A program made the translations under genes and the position numbers. Below are positions 45,831 through 56,040 of a stretch of 64,000 nucleotides of DNA, piece after piece; positions within the stretch are counted from its first letter, which is position 1; every line of letters begins with the position of its first letter. The stretch is from Micrasema longulum (lineage: Eukaryota > Arthropoda > Insecta > Trichoptera > Brachycentridae): the NCBI GenBank assembly GCA_022494885.1, contig JAGVSM010001276.1:1-64000 (forward strand). The letters run 5' to 3'. Under the pieces are notes generated by a model, which searched no databases, was not told where the DNA came from, and saw only the letters and a list, made by a program, of their open reading frames with translations.

Positions 45831-46800
45831 TGGCCATTGTTAAAAAAATAATTTCCGAATATGACGAATTATTTACAATTTTTTTTCTAGGGACCATATC
45901 AAAATGCAATTTACTATTTTAAACAATAATTTTAGCCGGACCCGAATATCAATCAACTTTATACAGATATTTTAACCCGTGAAATTCAGTGTGGAGCAAA
46001 ATAACAGTCTATTTATGTCATACAAAAGTCACAGAATATAGCAGCGGTAAAAACAACTCACCTGTGTTAATCGAGGAGGTTAGGCGGTATTGACAGAACA
46101 TTTATTTCCACTGGAGTGGACCGTACAAGTGTTATACAATTACCAATTATTCATTTTTCTGTCATATTTAACAGCTCGGAAGCCTTTGCACACCGCATCC
46201 AATCGGATGTTCAGTGTTTTAGGAATAACATTTTTCTCATAAGCGCACATCCGATAAAATAGCGTCATAACTCGAGAAAATCTGGTTTTTAGTTAAGTTC
46301 ACAAAGTAAATTGTAAAAAATACTCTCATGTCGTAAAAAATAACAGAATTGTAGCTTAACGATTTATATGCTTGATAGCTGTATGGTTTTCACGTGGTCA
46401 GCGACGGCGTCGTTATCAAACAGTGTAATGTAATATCTTTTTTCTTTATAACAATCGAGATTTACTTAAAAAATACTGTATCTTTTTTAAAGACAAATAA
46501 AAATATATATTACACATTGCCTTAAAGGGTGAAAAGGAAAACAAAAAAATTCAATTAAAAATACAATGTTTTCATGCGTATTAATTTAGTTTTATGGCTC
46601 TCCTAGAAACTCTGCTTTCATGAGTTATGACTCTATTTTATCAGATGTGCGATATGTAGATACTTTTGCCGGATGAAAATACTCGTACGAAATAAGTTTT
46701 TTATTTAATGTGTTCAATACTTTCGTCGTATCAACAATTTTGTAGAAAATTTTGTGTGACTTGTTTTACGAGTAATTGAAATAAAATATTTGCTTTTTAA
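45831..46800. other. Unassigned AT-rich DNA
   Basis: No gene recognised. Confidence 0.45.
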
Positions 46801-46802
46801 TT

Positions 46803-47800
46803 TTGTTGCAACAAAGAGGGTAAAATATTTTTGAGAAGGTAATTTTATCAATTTATTTATTTTACATAATCAAACAGTCGAAATGATATAATAACATAAA
46901 AAAGAACGGTTTAAAGACAGACCAGTGAAGTTTCTAAATAAAAATCATAAATATTAAATTGTGGTACAACGTATTACAGGCGTATATACAAGCGTATATA
47001 CAGGCGTATTGCAGCCAGAAAGACTAAGTCTTTATTTATTTTAAAATAAATTAAGGGGCATGGTAAATATATCAATAGATGAAAAAAAACCTTTATGGTT
47101 TGAGCAAGAACGATAGAGAAAAGAATGTTGTGCAAAGAGTGCCACAGACTGGCAGATGAAATAAATACTTATTTCTTGTCACGCAAAAGGGAACTTCCAG
47201 ATTAACTTTGGAGATTAGGTTAAAAGAGTCCACGTTATTTTTTTGTAATTTTTATAAATAGCATAAATCAGATACAGTGCGTCTAATTCCAAGGGTTAAA
47301 ATTCCATTTCGTTTCGCAGATTGGCTGTAATTGCAAAGCGTTTTATTGTTTTTAAAATCTAGGTATTTTAGAAATTTTTGTTGAACATTTTCAATCCTTT
47401 CAATGTTTGTTATGTATTGTGGGCTCCACACAACGGATGCAAACTCCAAGTTACTGCGTAAAAAAGTGTTGTTGTGTAATTTTTTTTTATGTATTTGTTA
47501 TTTTAAAGGGTTTGGAAATTTTAAAAATAAAGCCCAGCATTTGGTAAGGTTTTACAACAGGTAATATGGAAGTCTGGGCATTTGCAGGGCTTATCAAAGG
47601 GCAAATTTCTTCAATTCTTCCATTTGTTGATATGAGTGAAGTCAAAGAGCTGAAACCTTTATTGTTGTGAAGAGATTCATCTGACTGAATTATTTCACAT
47701 ACTTGGCAACGCCTGAAAACAAAGACTCCCGAGAGGGTGAAATCCAGTATTTTGTTTACAAACATTTAGACAAACTCAAATAATGTAATAAAACCAACTG
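46803..47800 (+). repeat. Family A repeat split by a LINE
   Basis: Left part 46803-46843 (GTTGCAACAAAGAGGGTAAA, GAGAAGGTAAT) and right part 47559-47800 (AGGTAATATGGAAGTCTGGG, CTTCCATTTGTTGAT, GAGCTGAAACC, CTTGGCAACGCCTGAAAAC, CCCGAGAGGGTGAAATCCAG). AGGTAAT is duplicated at the junctions. Confidence 0.8.
46844..47558 (-). pseudogene. 5'-truncated LINE inserted in family A
   Basis: The minus strand starts at the insertion border with VKPYQMLGFIFKISKPFK, then LEFASVVWSPQYITNIERIENVQQKFLKYL, RRTVSDLCYL, NLEVPFCVTRNKYLFHLP and a stop near 47090. The 3' end has TAAAATAAATAAATTGATAAAA on the minus strand. AGGTAAT flanks both sides (46837-46843, 47559-47565). A clean target-primed insertion of a Jockey/CR1-type element, broken by frameshifts. 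Confidence 0.85.
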
Positions 47801-47819
47801 GTCCAAGAAAAAGTTTGAA

Positions 47820-48205
47820 AATTGGAAAATTGTTTTCAGGCGTTGCCTAGTATGGGAAATAATTCAGTCAGATGAATCTCTTCGCTACAATAAAAGTTTC
47901 AGCTCTTTAATGCTTCCATTTGCTGATTTTAGTGAAAATCAGCAAATGGAAGCATTGAAGGAATATGGATGTTCAAACATAGGCAAAATGGTGAATGTTA
48001 CATAGTGTGTATAGTAGCCCCTTAAACCAGCCAATGACAGATCATAAGCCCTGTAAATGCCTAGACATCCATATTCCATTATTTAAGGTATTTTCCATAC
48101 CTGTTGTTATTTGTTTATCTTAATGACTCCCGAGGGGGTGAAATCCAGTCTTTCCTCTACAAACATTTGAACAAACTCAAATATTGTATTAAAACATTTT
48201 ATTGT
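47820..48205 (-). repeat. Family A repeat, near full length, with a perfect palindrome
   Basis: Minus-oriented blocks TTTCAGGCGTTGCCTAGTA, AAAGTTTCAGCTC, core and CCTGTAAATGCCTAGAC, ending GACTCCCGAGGGGGTGAAATCC. At 47909-47956 a 22-bp perfect inverted repeat with loop AGTG replaces the usual sequence. Confidence 0.85.
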
Positions 48206-48295
48206 TAAGTTTTCTCAGTATGGGTTACTAAGTTGGGGTAGCATAATTTTTAATGTTGCGTATTTTTAAAAACTAATAAATAATTAGTAATATAG

Positions 48296-48387
48296 TTGGC
48301 TTCGTGGTGTAATGGTCAGCGCATTTGCCTAGCATGCAAGAGGTCACGAGTTCGATTCCCGACATGGTTGAAATGAAATTATTTAAA
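48296..48387 (+). mobile_element. tRNA-Ala-like SINE head or tRNA pseudogene
   Basis: GGCTTCGTGGTGTAATGGTCAGCGC (A box), TTTGC-CTAGCAT-GCAAG (anticodon arm with AGC) and GAGTTCGATTCCCG (B box). The T stem has mismatches and the acceptor does not pair, so it is not a functional tRNA. E5 follows immediately. Confidence 0.6.
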
Positions 48388-48476
48388 ATAGTGTTTTTAC
48401 TTAATGATAATGATAAAATTTATAAATAAACTTATCAATGAAACTTCTTGGTTTAGTTTTACTTTTTATTATTTTG

Positions 48477-48519
48477 ACCAACGAGCGCTTTCGCCTAAGT
48501 AGGCATCTTCAAGACTGGT
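48477..48519 (-). ncRNA. Hammerhead-like motif H6 (E5 left arm)
   Basis: Inverted copy of the motif at 49138-49180, with identical boxes. Confidence 0.55.
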
Positions 48520-49137
48520 GATTTGTTTACAACGTTTACAGCTTTTATACTATTCTTAACATATTTTGGAGATAAGATAGAACAATATTTTAACAGGGGA
48601 CAGAAAACATAAATATTTACAACTAGTTTGCTATACAATTCATTTTTGGGAGTTTTTGGACCGAAAGGGATTAAGTTTTATTATTTAAAATGTGGGAAGA
48701 GAACACATGGCGAAATACAACAGTGTGGGGAATCTACATTTTAACAGATAAAGTTGGAAAATACTTTGGTTTTTTGACAGGGAAGTTTACATACCTATAA
48801 ATGAAACATTTTAAGATTCATACTTAGTTAATACAGATAATTTCATTACATAATTTTAGTAGTAAATAATTAAATCAAACGGAGCTATATTAAATTAAAG
48901 GTTTAAGTAAAGGAGAGTTTACATAATAACATTTAGTTAATAAGTTTACATACCTAAAGATAAATGACGAAACATTTAAAATTCATAATTAGTTAAGACA
49001 GAGTTAATAAGTTTACATACCTATAGATGAATGACGAAACATTTTAAGATTCACTGTCCCCTGTTAAAATATTGTTCTATCTTATCTCCAAAATATGTTA
49101 AGAATAGTATAAAAGCTGTAAACGTTGTAAACAAATC

Positions 49138-49180
49138 ACCAGTCTTGAAGATGCCTACTTAGGCGAAAGCGCTCGTTGGT
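49138..49180 (+). ncRNA. Hammerhead-like ribozyme motif H7 (E5 right arm)
   Basis: Stem I is ACCAG (49138-49142) with TTGGT (49176-49180), including one G-U. CTTGAAGA (49144-49151) is in the CUGANGA place with one extra T. Stem II is GCCT/AGGC around ACTT (49153-49164). Then GAAA (49165-49168), the self-complementary GCGC (49169-49172) as stem III, and UC (49173-49174). Confidence 0.6.
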
Positions 49181-49308
49181 CAAAATAATAAAAAGTAAAA
49201 CTAAACCGAGAAGTTTCATTGATAAGTTTATTTATAATTTTATCATTATCATTAACTATGGAGTTTTATCAAGAAATATCAACAAAAAACATCAATAGTG
49301 TTTTTACT

Positions 49309-50485
49309 CTCCATAGTACTTGGACTGGTACCTGAAGCGTAAGACTGATCACCTTACCTTAAAAAAATATCGGTCCACCTTACTGTATAATTATATGAGA
49401 ATATTAAAATTATTTATTCATGTTTATGTTTTTTACCTTCTTCAATATTATTACATAAGTTGTTTTATTTTTATTTTTATTATCTTATTTTTTTAAATAT
49501 ATTTATAAATGTACTTATTTATTGTATGTTCATTTTTTAAATTCAATTTTTTAAACTTTTTTATTATTATTAATTCCATTTACATATTTTATTTTCAGTT
49601 TCTTAATTACTCACATTTCTTAACTTGTAAATTAATTTTATTCTATAACTGGGTTATTTTATTGCGTAGACTTAATTGATAACTGACATAGTCGTAGAAA
49701 ATGATTATTGACTGTTTTTACAGTTTAATTTCCAACGTACCTTTATCTTCTATATAAATTATATGTAAGAACTATTGTTTTTTCCAAATAAATCAAGTAA
49801 AAATAATTTATCTTAAGTACCAGTAGAAGTTGAATGCACTAATTAATCAAATCAATAAGTGGAAGTGTACATAGTTATTTAATTTACATAAAATATAATT
49901 TATTACCTAGTTACGATGAGATTATATTAAGAACAACTTTTGATCGAATTCCATTGTAATTAGATATGATGATTATTATTTTCCAATAACGTATTTTTAA
50001 ACTTACGAATTGTACTGCAATGAAATGTAATTTCGTAATAATGATTTAGTTTATTCGCAATATTTAATATGAACATTTTGTTGAACAAACGTATAAAAAA
50101 AATGAATAAATGATGTATTAAATTGATTAATAATAATCCGAGTACGCATGTTACGTATCATAAGATTGAGTGAATATCTTCAGCTTTGAATGTGGTACAA
50201 TTTATCATGTGGATGGATTGGAAGTCGTTATGGCAATTTGAAACGTGAAAATAAAGTTTAAAAACTGGATACTTGCTACAGCAACAAAAGATAAAAGTTC
50301 AATAATAACGCTTTACTCCATCAGAAAAATAAAATAAGCTCCTCAAACAAATGGCGCAATCTCCATTATTCTACTTCCCAAACTTCCAACTTTTTTTGCT
50401 TACATGTGTGTAAAGCGAGTATTTTGTATCGATGTGCGATGTCAACTTCTTGAAAGTCATAATATAAAACATAAAATTTTTAATT
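49309..50485. other. Unassigned AT-rich DNA
   Basis: CCTGAAGCGTAAGACTGATCACCTTACC at 49332-49359 is shared with 8925-8950 (a repeat scrap). No gene. Confidence 0.45.
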
Positions 50486-50487
50486 CG

Positions 50488-50645
50488 TTGCAACAGAGGG
50501 GGGAAAACATTTATAAAAAAGGAAAATGGAAGTCCAGGCATTCACAGAATTTACGACCTGTCATTGGCTGGTTTTATTGGCAATTTGAAAACTTTACACA
50601 ATTTGTAACATTCACCATTCTGGTTGTTTTTAAACAATATTTTTG
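50488..50645 (+). repeat. Family A repeat, partial
   Basis: GTTGCAACAGAGGGG, ATGGAAGTCCAGGCATTCAC, GACCTGTCATTGGCTGG and TGTAACATTCACCATTCTGG. Confidence 0.75.
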
Positions 50646-50711
50646 ACATTGTTTATTTTCTACATGATTGTTTTATAACGTAGCATCGTTTTTTCAGACA
50701 TAGTTTACGAT

Positions 50712-50954
50712 AAATTTTATATTTGAATCACTAGCTTTGTGGTTATTCATTATAATAAAATAAATAAAAACAACTTTGTTTTTAACAACTTTATTTATGT
50801 TTTTTCTAATACTTCCAAACACACTTACTGATATAATAAAAAAGATACAATTCATTAGTTAGACAATTTGAAAAAAAAGCTAGAGTAGCTTTGAAACCGG
50901 CCGGTAGAAAAAAAAATAAGTGGTTAAAAACAAAGTTGTTTTATTTATTTTACT
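50712..50954. mobile_element. Fold-back insertion E6 with 12-bp TSD
   Basis: The exact 12-mer ATAGTTTACGAT flanks it (50700-50711 and 50955-50966). A tail of about 44 nt (50712-50755) is followed by arms 50756-50786 and 50923-50954 (AACAACTTTGTTTTTAAC type). Inside are AAAGCT/AGCTTT, GAAA (50893-50896) and CCGG (50897-50900), but the first box is TTTGAAA, so the hammerhead-like core is degraded. The tail matches, inverted, the sequence downstream of the motif at 6527. Confidence 0.85.
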
Positions 50955-51079
50955 ATAGTTTACGATTTTTATTGTTAAATTATTTTTTTACATTTCGCAT
51001 TATTATACTCATTTCTCTATAGCACTCAAATTTAACTAAATGCCGCCTATTTAATACCTGTATTGTACCTCTTTACCTC

Positions 51080-51240
51080 TATAAGTTCCTCCTTAAGGCC
51101 CTATTACAGCGAACTATTGAGTTTTGAGAATATGTTCCTTAGAAAAATACTGGGAGTTTGGTAGTTTGAATTCGTAAGGAATGTGGAAATAAGACAACAA
51201 ACACAGTCACCCCCTGAATTCCTATCGAGAGCCTTAACCA
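51080..51240 (+). pseudogene. Possible LINE scrap
   Basis: ENMFLRKILGVW, a stop, then FEFVRNVEIRQQTQS resembles a retrotransposon C-terminal piece. Very short. Confidence 0.3.
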
Positions 51241-51276
51241 CACTTGCCTATTTTAAAAAGCATCCGGTTTTTGCGT

Positions 51277-51365
51277 TCCTGTACATCCAGGGGTGATAGC
51301 CTGTCGGCAGTTCACGTTTGTCCTGTACATCCAAGGCTGACCAGTTCGTCGGCAGTTCACGTTTG
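51277..51365. repeat. 44-45 bp tandem duplication
   Basis: Two units, each starting TCCTGTACATCCA and ending GTCGGCAGTTCACGTTTG. Confidence 0.85.
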
Positions 51366-51464
51366 AACTACGCCACGCAAAACTTACTGGAAATACACAC
51401 AAAGAGACCTGGAGAAATTTCGTGTATACCATATCCTCCACCAAGGGAGTCAACGTGGATTGAC

Positions 51465-51665
51465 TGAGTTAATTTTTTTAAATAAAAAATATTCGCATTC
51501 TCATGGTTTACCCAAATATTGTAATTATGGGGACCGTTTTCAACGAGTTGTAAATAACTCATTAGAAAATGGGAACCAAGTTGTGGCAAAGCGTGGCGAG
51601 AACCTCGGACCTCAGATCCGTGAATCCGCGACACTAGCCACGGGACCACAACTCGGTTCAGGTTT
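51465..51665 (-). mobile_element. tRNA-derived SINE, family S2
   Basis: Minus-strand head GAGTTGTGGTCCCGTGGCTAG, B box region CGAGGTTCTCGCC, and shared body CCATTTTCTAATGAGTT / CAACTCGTTGAAAACGG. The best-preserved copy with 10905-11035. Confidence 0.7.
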
Positions 51666-51689
51666 ATTGTCATTTTTTTATAGAAATAA

Positions 51690-51990
51690 AATACCAATGA
51701 TTCTTGAATCTTCTGCTTTTAAATAACCAGTGCCAGTTTCATATCATTCGCGGCATATTCAAGACTAGTATCATTACTATGAAATTTAATATATTTGTAG
51801 AAAAACGTTAAGAATAGAGAATTTAAATCACACTATGTAAAAGTATTTTTCTATTTTTTTTTGCCTGCAGGACCTTTTTGTAAAGTGTTATGGGGTGAAT
51901 AAATACAAGAGTTTTAATATCGAAGATGTCTCGGATGCGATGAGCCAGTTATACCACATTTGTGAATTTAAGTATCACTTGTATTATGAA
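51690..51990. mobile_element. Decayed fold-back with two H1-type motifs
   Basis: A degenerate motif on the minus strand (51727-51768: CCAG, GTTTCATATCATTCGCGG, CAAGACTAG) faces one on the plus strand (51919-51950: CGAAGATGTCTCGGATGCGATGAG). Both derive from the 6527 motif type. Flanks are imperfectly inverted (TAAAATACCAATGATTCTT and AAGTATCACTTGTATTATG). Probably an old paired-arm element. Confidence 0.55.
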
Positions 51991-53060
51991 TTTAAAAAAA
52001 ATCCACCGACAATTTTCACTAATAAACTTCAATGTTCATAAATAATATAATGGAAACAGCGCCAGCTGTGGCGTATCGACATGGTATTGACATGGTATGT
52101 GAACCGTTTGCTTCCTGACGATATAAATTCGTTCAGGTGTAAATAAATCAGATATTTAATTATTCATTTATACGCCCCATGGTTTATTACATTCATTAGT
52201 AATACATTTGAGTGCAATAATAAATTTCAATCTAGGTGTAAATAATATAATTTGAAAAAGAAAAAAATTCAAAACCTTCAATTAATCAAAAAGGAATAAG
52301 GGGTTAAGGTAAATTTTTGTAATTTTTAATAAAAAATAGGGATTGCTGATTTTGTTCGTGCAGACTTCAATTATCTCTAGAGAAAGGCGTTGAGTGATAT
52401 TTGTAAATTCAATTTGTAGATGGAGCTATTCTTTATTTCTCTTTTATCTTAATGGTACATTTTAGGCTCCCTCGTGTGTTCCATTTCGGGTTCCTCCCGA
52501 GTGCCACCCTCTCCTCTCCTCCCATCCCTTTAATATCCTAGGGTGCCCTGTCAATGCGAGCGCCATGAATTCCTCGGATTAAATGAGTCTTGTGTGAAAG
52601 TGGCCAATTGTATAAACAGCGAACAAAAATATGTACCCGCTGCACGCAAACATTTAAAAAAATAATATCTCGATAATAATCGATAAGATAATCAAGAAAA
52701 TAGTTCAAATATAACACAGTTTGAGAACGGCGGCGTTCAAATAAGTGATTGTATTTGTGTGACATACAGCCATCAAGTAAGTAAATAGTTGGGCTAGAAT
52801 CTTTTTTTATAATTTATTCTGTATACAATACTAAAAATCAGATTTTTTGAGCTATTACTATTTTTATCGGATGTGCAATATAATGGTAATTATTCAAGTT
52901 GTAATGAACTGTTTTCGTGTAAAGAATGATTACATGGAATTTCGACTTATCCAAAAGTTTTTTTGTATCAGATGTGCGTGAATAAATGAAAAATTTCACT
53001 TAAAATACAATGAAATGAATGGCGATAATACTAGCTGATCTTCGCCGTAATATATGAATT
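51991..53060. other. Unassigned AT-rich DNA
   Basis: No gene recognised. Confidence 0.45.
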
Positions 53061-53066
53061 TGATTT

Positions 53067-53276
53067 ATGTTAATGTTGAATATCGTTAACAGTGTCGTGT
53101 TGGGACAACCGAAACCAGCGCTGGACGAAGAGAGTTTGAATTTACTTTTGCAGCCGCTGGTGAAGTGTTGCGTTGCAACGATGGCAGGCCTGGCAGGTGG
53201 TGTTGCAAGTGCCAATAAAGTTTTCGTGTCATGTAGCATTTTACAAGAAATTAAGAAGGTGGTTGATATCGACTAA
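53067..53276 (+). CDS. Small unidentified open frame
   Basis: Sixty-nine codons in a patch that is GC-richer than its surroundings. The translation has an acidic LDEESLNLLLQPL stretch and a small-residue hydrophobic run, VATMAGLAGGVASANKVFVS, then a charged end. CAG precedes TGTCGTG near 53092, so an exon is conceivable. I recognise no family. The opposite strand is also open (53239-53000), which weakens the coding case. It may be a random frame or an old gene fragment. Confidence 0.2.
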   Translation: MLMLNIVNSVVLGQPKPALDEESLNLLLQPLVKCCVATMAGLAGGVASANKVFVSCSILQEIKKVVDID

Positions 53277-54779
53277 ACTCCCCGCGAAGCAGTCGCCTGT
53301 CATAAGACAATGTAAAGTAATAAAATCAGTAATAATTTAATTAAACTATATTTTTTTACAAATTATTGAATGCGACATAGAACTGTTATATGTAGAATAT
53401 ACAGCACATAATTTGCTTTACATTCTGCAAACATTGTGAAACATTTTTTAAGTTAATTACTCGCTAAGGGATTGTACTCTTTAATTTTTAAATGTTCGTT
53501 TGAACACTTTTAAACTTACCAAAGTTACTGCCGGTTTAAGTGTAGCAGTTAAAGTTGGTTTTAATTGGAAATTATATCCTCGTCAACAAGTGCTGTAATA
53601 ATATTACGAAAGAATAAGTAAAATAACTTTTTTATTGCCAATCGTAAAAAAAAATTCGTGATATTTCTTATATATTTATTTGATGAAATGCCAGATTTAT
53701 TTCTGAGGTACATGCTACTTCTTGCCATAATTCCTATATCCTTAGATAACATTTGCATGTTTTGTCATTTTTTATTCAATTTCAAATTTACAAAAAATTG
53801 AATGGGGGTACATCTTTATTTCAGAATATATCTCTCAAACATATGCAACTATTTTTGTTTTTATCTGTGTCTAAGCGGATAAAAAAATTAGTCCTGTTAG
53901 TGTAAAATAGAACCAGAATCCTGAAATAGTATTTTTGACGCTGTTTTCAGGTAAAAGTCCTGAAAATGAAATCGAGTGAAGAATCGTCCTTCTTGTTGTG
54001 TTGTGAATACTGCGATTGATATGAAATATTTGTTTTTAAAGGTGGTTAATTGTAATCTATTTCACTGTTATTACATTCGATTAAGATACGCTGCATTTAC
54101 TCAACAAATTCAGTGTCCCTTTACACCGTCAGGTGCAGATAAGTGATTTTTAGGTTTATTTTAGGAAATACGAAGAAACGCGAAAATGATTTTTTTTAAA
54201 CCTGTAAATAAACTTTTCGGAAAACTTCATAAGCAATGAAAATTAAATTTCTTTCGATTATTCTACTCTCACAATAAACAAAGCTAACCCGACTAAATAG
54301 TTTAAATAGTTCTTTTTACAAATGGCAATTTGTCTAATCAATTAACTCATTCCCTACCATCAAACTTTAAACCTGCATTCTACCCAACTAATAATACAGG
54401 AGAATTAGTAAAAAATCAGCAAGATAAAGTCCCAATTCAATTGTAAGGATTGCGATTCAATAAACGAAAATATCATTTTAATTAAGACACCGGATTAAAC
54501 GTTTTTCATGTTGAAAATAAAATATTAAAATTAGACAATGTAATCTTAGAAGTTAAGAAAGCTATTGAGAAAACATTAATAAATTAGCAAATGAACAATA
54601 TTTCTATCAATATTATTAATATTTACCACAAAGTTGTTGAATCACATATTTAGTGCTTTAAATATAAAATCTAAAACAATATTTCCTTTAGTCCACTCCA
54701 GTCTAGTTTTAAAAAAACGTTTAACTTAACACTTTCCATCTTTACAAGACAAAAATACTTGATTCATTAGTTTCATTAG
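53277..54779. other. Unassigned AT-rich DNA
   Basis: 54630-54672 resembles the tail downstream of the 6527 motif (ACCACAAAGTT, TAGTGCTTTAAATATAAA). No gene. Confidence 0.4.
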
Positions 54780-54935
54780 TTTGATGATATTTAGTAATCA
54801 CTGTTCAAATAAAGTGGGAGAGAATTCATTCGTTAAGTATTCCTTGATAATAAAGAAAGGGTAGCTTTGAAACCGGTCGTTAGAAAAAAATAAAAATAAG
54901 TGGTTAAAAACGAAGTTGTTTTATATTTATTTTAT
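54780..54935 (+). ncRNA. Hammerhead-like motif H8 in a solo arm
   Basis: CTTGATAA (54843-54850), a weak AAAG/CTTT stem, GAAA (54869-54872), CCGG (54873-54876) and UC (54877-54878). Stem I is not convincing. The surrounding arm (TGGTTAAAAACGAAGTTGTTTTAT) matches E6 and 19815-19965. Confidence 0.4.
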
Positions 54936-55784
54936 TATTTAATAAGTATTTGGAAAAGCGGGATCTCTTGTATTTTCCATCCATACTTACCGTTTTTTAA
55001 CAAATTAATTTTGATTTTTGATGAGTTTTATAATATATATGAGGTACTGACATTTTGCATGCATCTTATAAAAGTTCGAGTAACATCATTCGTTATTTTT
55101 TTTTAATATTTCGCATATTTTCATACCTAAATATCTTGAACATTCTGCGCAACTCTGTTTATTAGACAGAAAAAATAAATTAACCATTGAGTTTTTACAA
55201 ATTTATATTTTTTCCATGATCTCTCTCCATTTTTCCTTTCTTACTGCTGGAACTCCCATATCTTATAAGCCTTGAAAAGTTGTTGTTGACAATAAGTAAT
55301 TCCAGATGAAATTGGACGAATTAAGAAAAAATTAAGCTAATGGGGGTCTCGTTAAATGTGTTGTACCAGGAGTACAGAAGAGAAGCAGATTATAAGGCAG
55401 CGTTCGAGACATATTACATATTCACGCTCAGTTAGCCTAGATAGCTGTAACCATGAGCGTAATGCCTAACGTAATACCCTCACCCGAGTCATTACAACTA
55501 ACTTCTTACCTCTCCACGACTCATTGTCTCCTGGTAGAGGTTTTCTGAAGGCTTGATCAATTTGAGGCATTTATTTGGAGTACGTAGGAAATATTTGTTT
55601 TAAAAATATTATTATTACTGGGTTTAAAATCTTTTTTCTTAAGGTGGTTCTTATAAAATTATGGTAAAAAATAGATTTTAGCTAAATTTAATAAAAATGT
55701 AGATAGTAAGTATTTTGTGTTTCAATAATTGTTTTAAAAATATTATGTTAACACATCGTATATTTTATAGTTCAATAATTTCTA
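54936..55784. other. Unassigned AT-rich DNA
   Basis: No gene recognised. Confidence 0.45.
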
Positions 55785-56040
55785 TAGCGCCATTTTTTGA
55801 AAAAAAAAACCTCAAAGGCGCTGTATAATAAATAAATATCCAAGCACGTCTTGCTACAGAACGCATGAACAATTGGGATTCTAGTTCCTCGATTCCAACT
55901 ATGATCTATTTAAATTAAAACAGATAAGAGCTAGATAACGCCTTGCAACTACAAAGCGCACGGACGATAAGTAATCTAGCCCCCATTTTCATAATGCTTT
56001 AATTTGACAATGAAGTTTAGTCATTTTTGAAAAAACATAT
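55785..56040 (-). repeat. Dispersed repeat D
   Basis: GCGCTGTATAATAAATAAATA and ACGTCTTGCTACAGAACGCATG are complementary to segments near 8720-8800. AGTAATCTAGCCCCCATTTTC resembles 7836-7855. Confidence 0.4.

Larger units (their letters stand above)
48402..49294. mobile_element. Large fold-back insertion E5 with 14-bp TSD
   Basis: The exact 14-mer ATAGTGTTTTTACT flanks the element (48388-48401 and 49295-49308). Arms of 202 bp (48402-48603 and 49054-49255) are nearly identical inverted copies. A 39-nt unpaired tail (49256-49294) follows the right arm. Each arm contains the same hammerhead-like motif. The 450-bp centre is AT-rich and has three variants of a GTTTACATACCTA...GAAACATTTTAAGATTCA unit (48782, 48942, 49010). 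No coding capacity. Confidence 0.92.
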
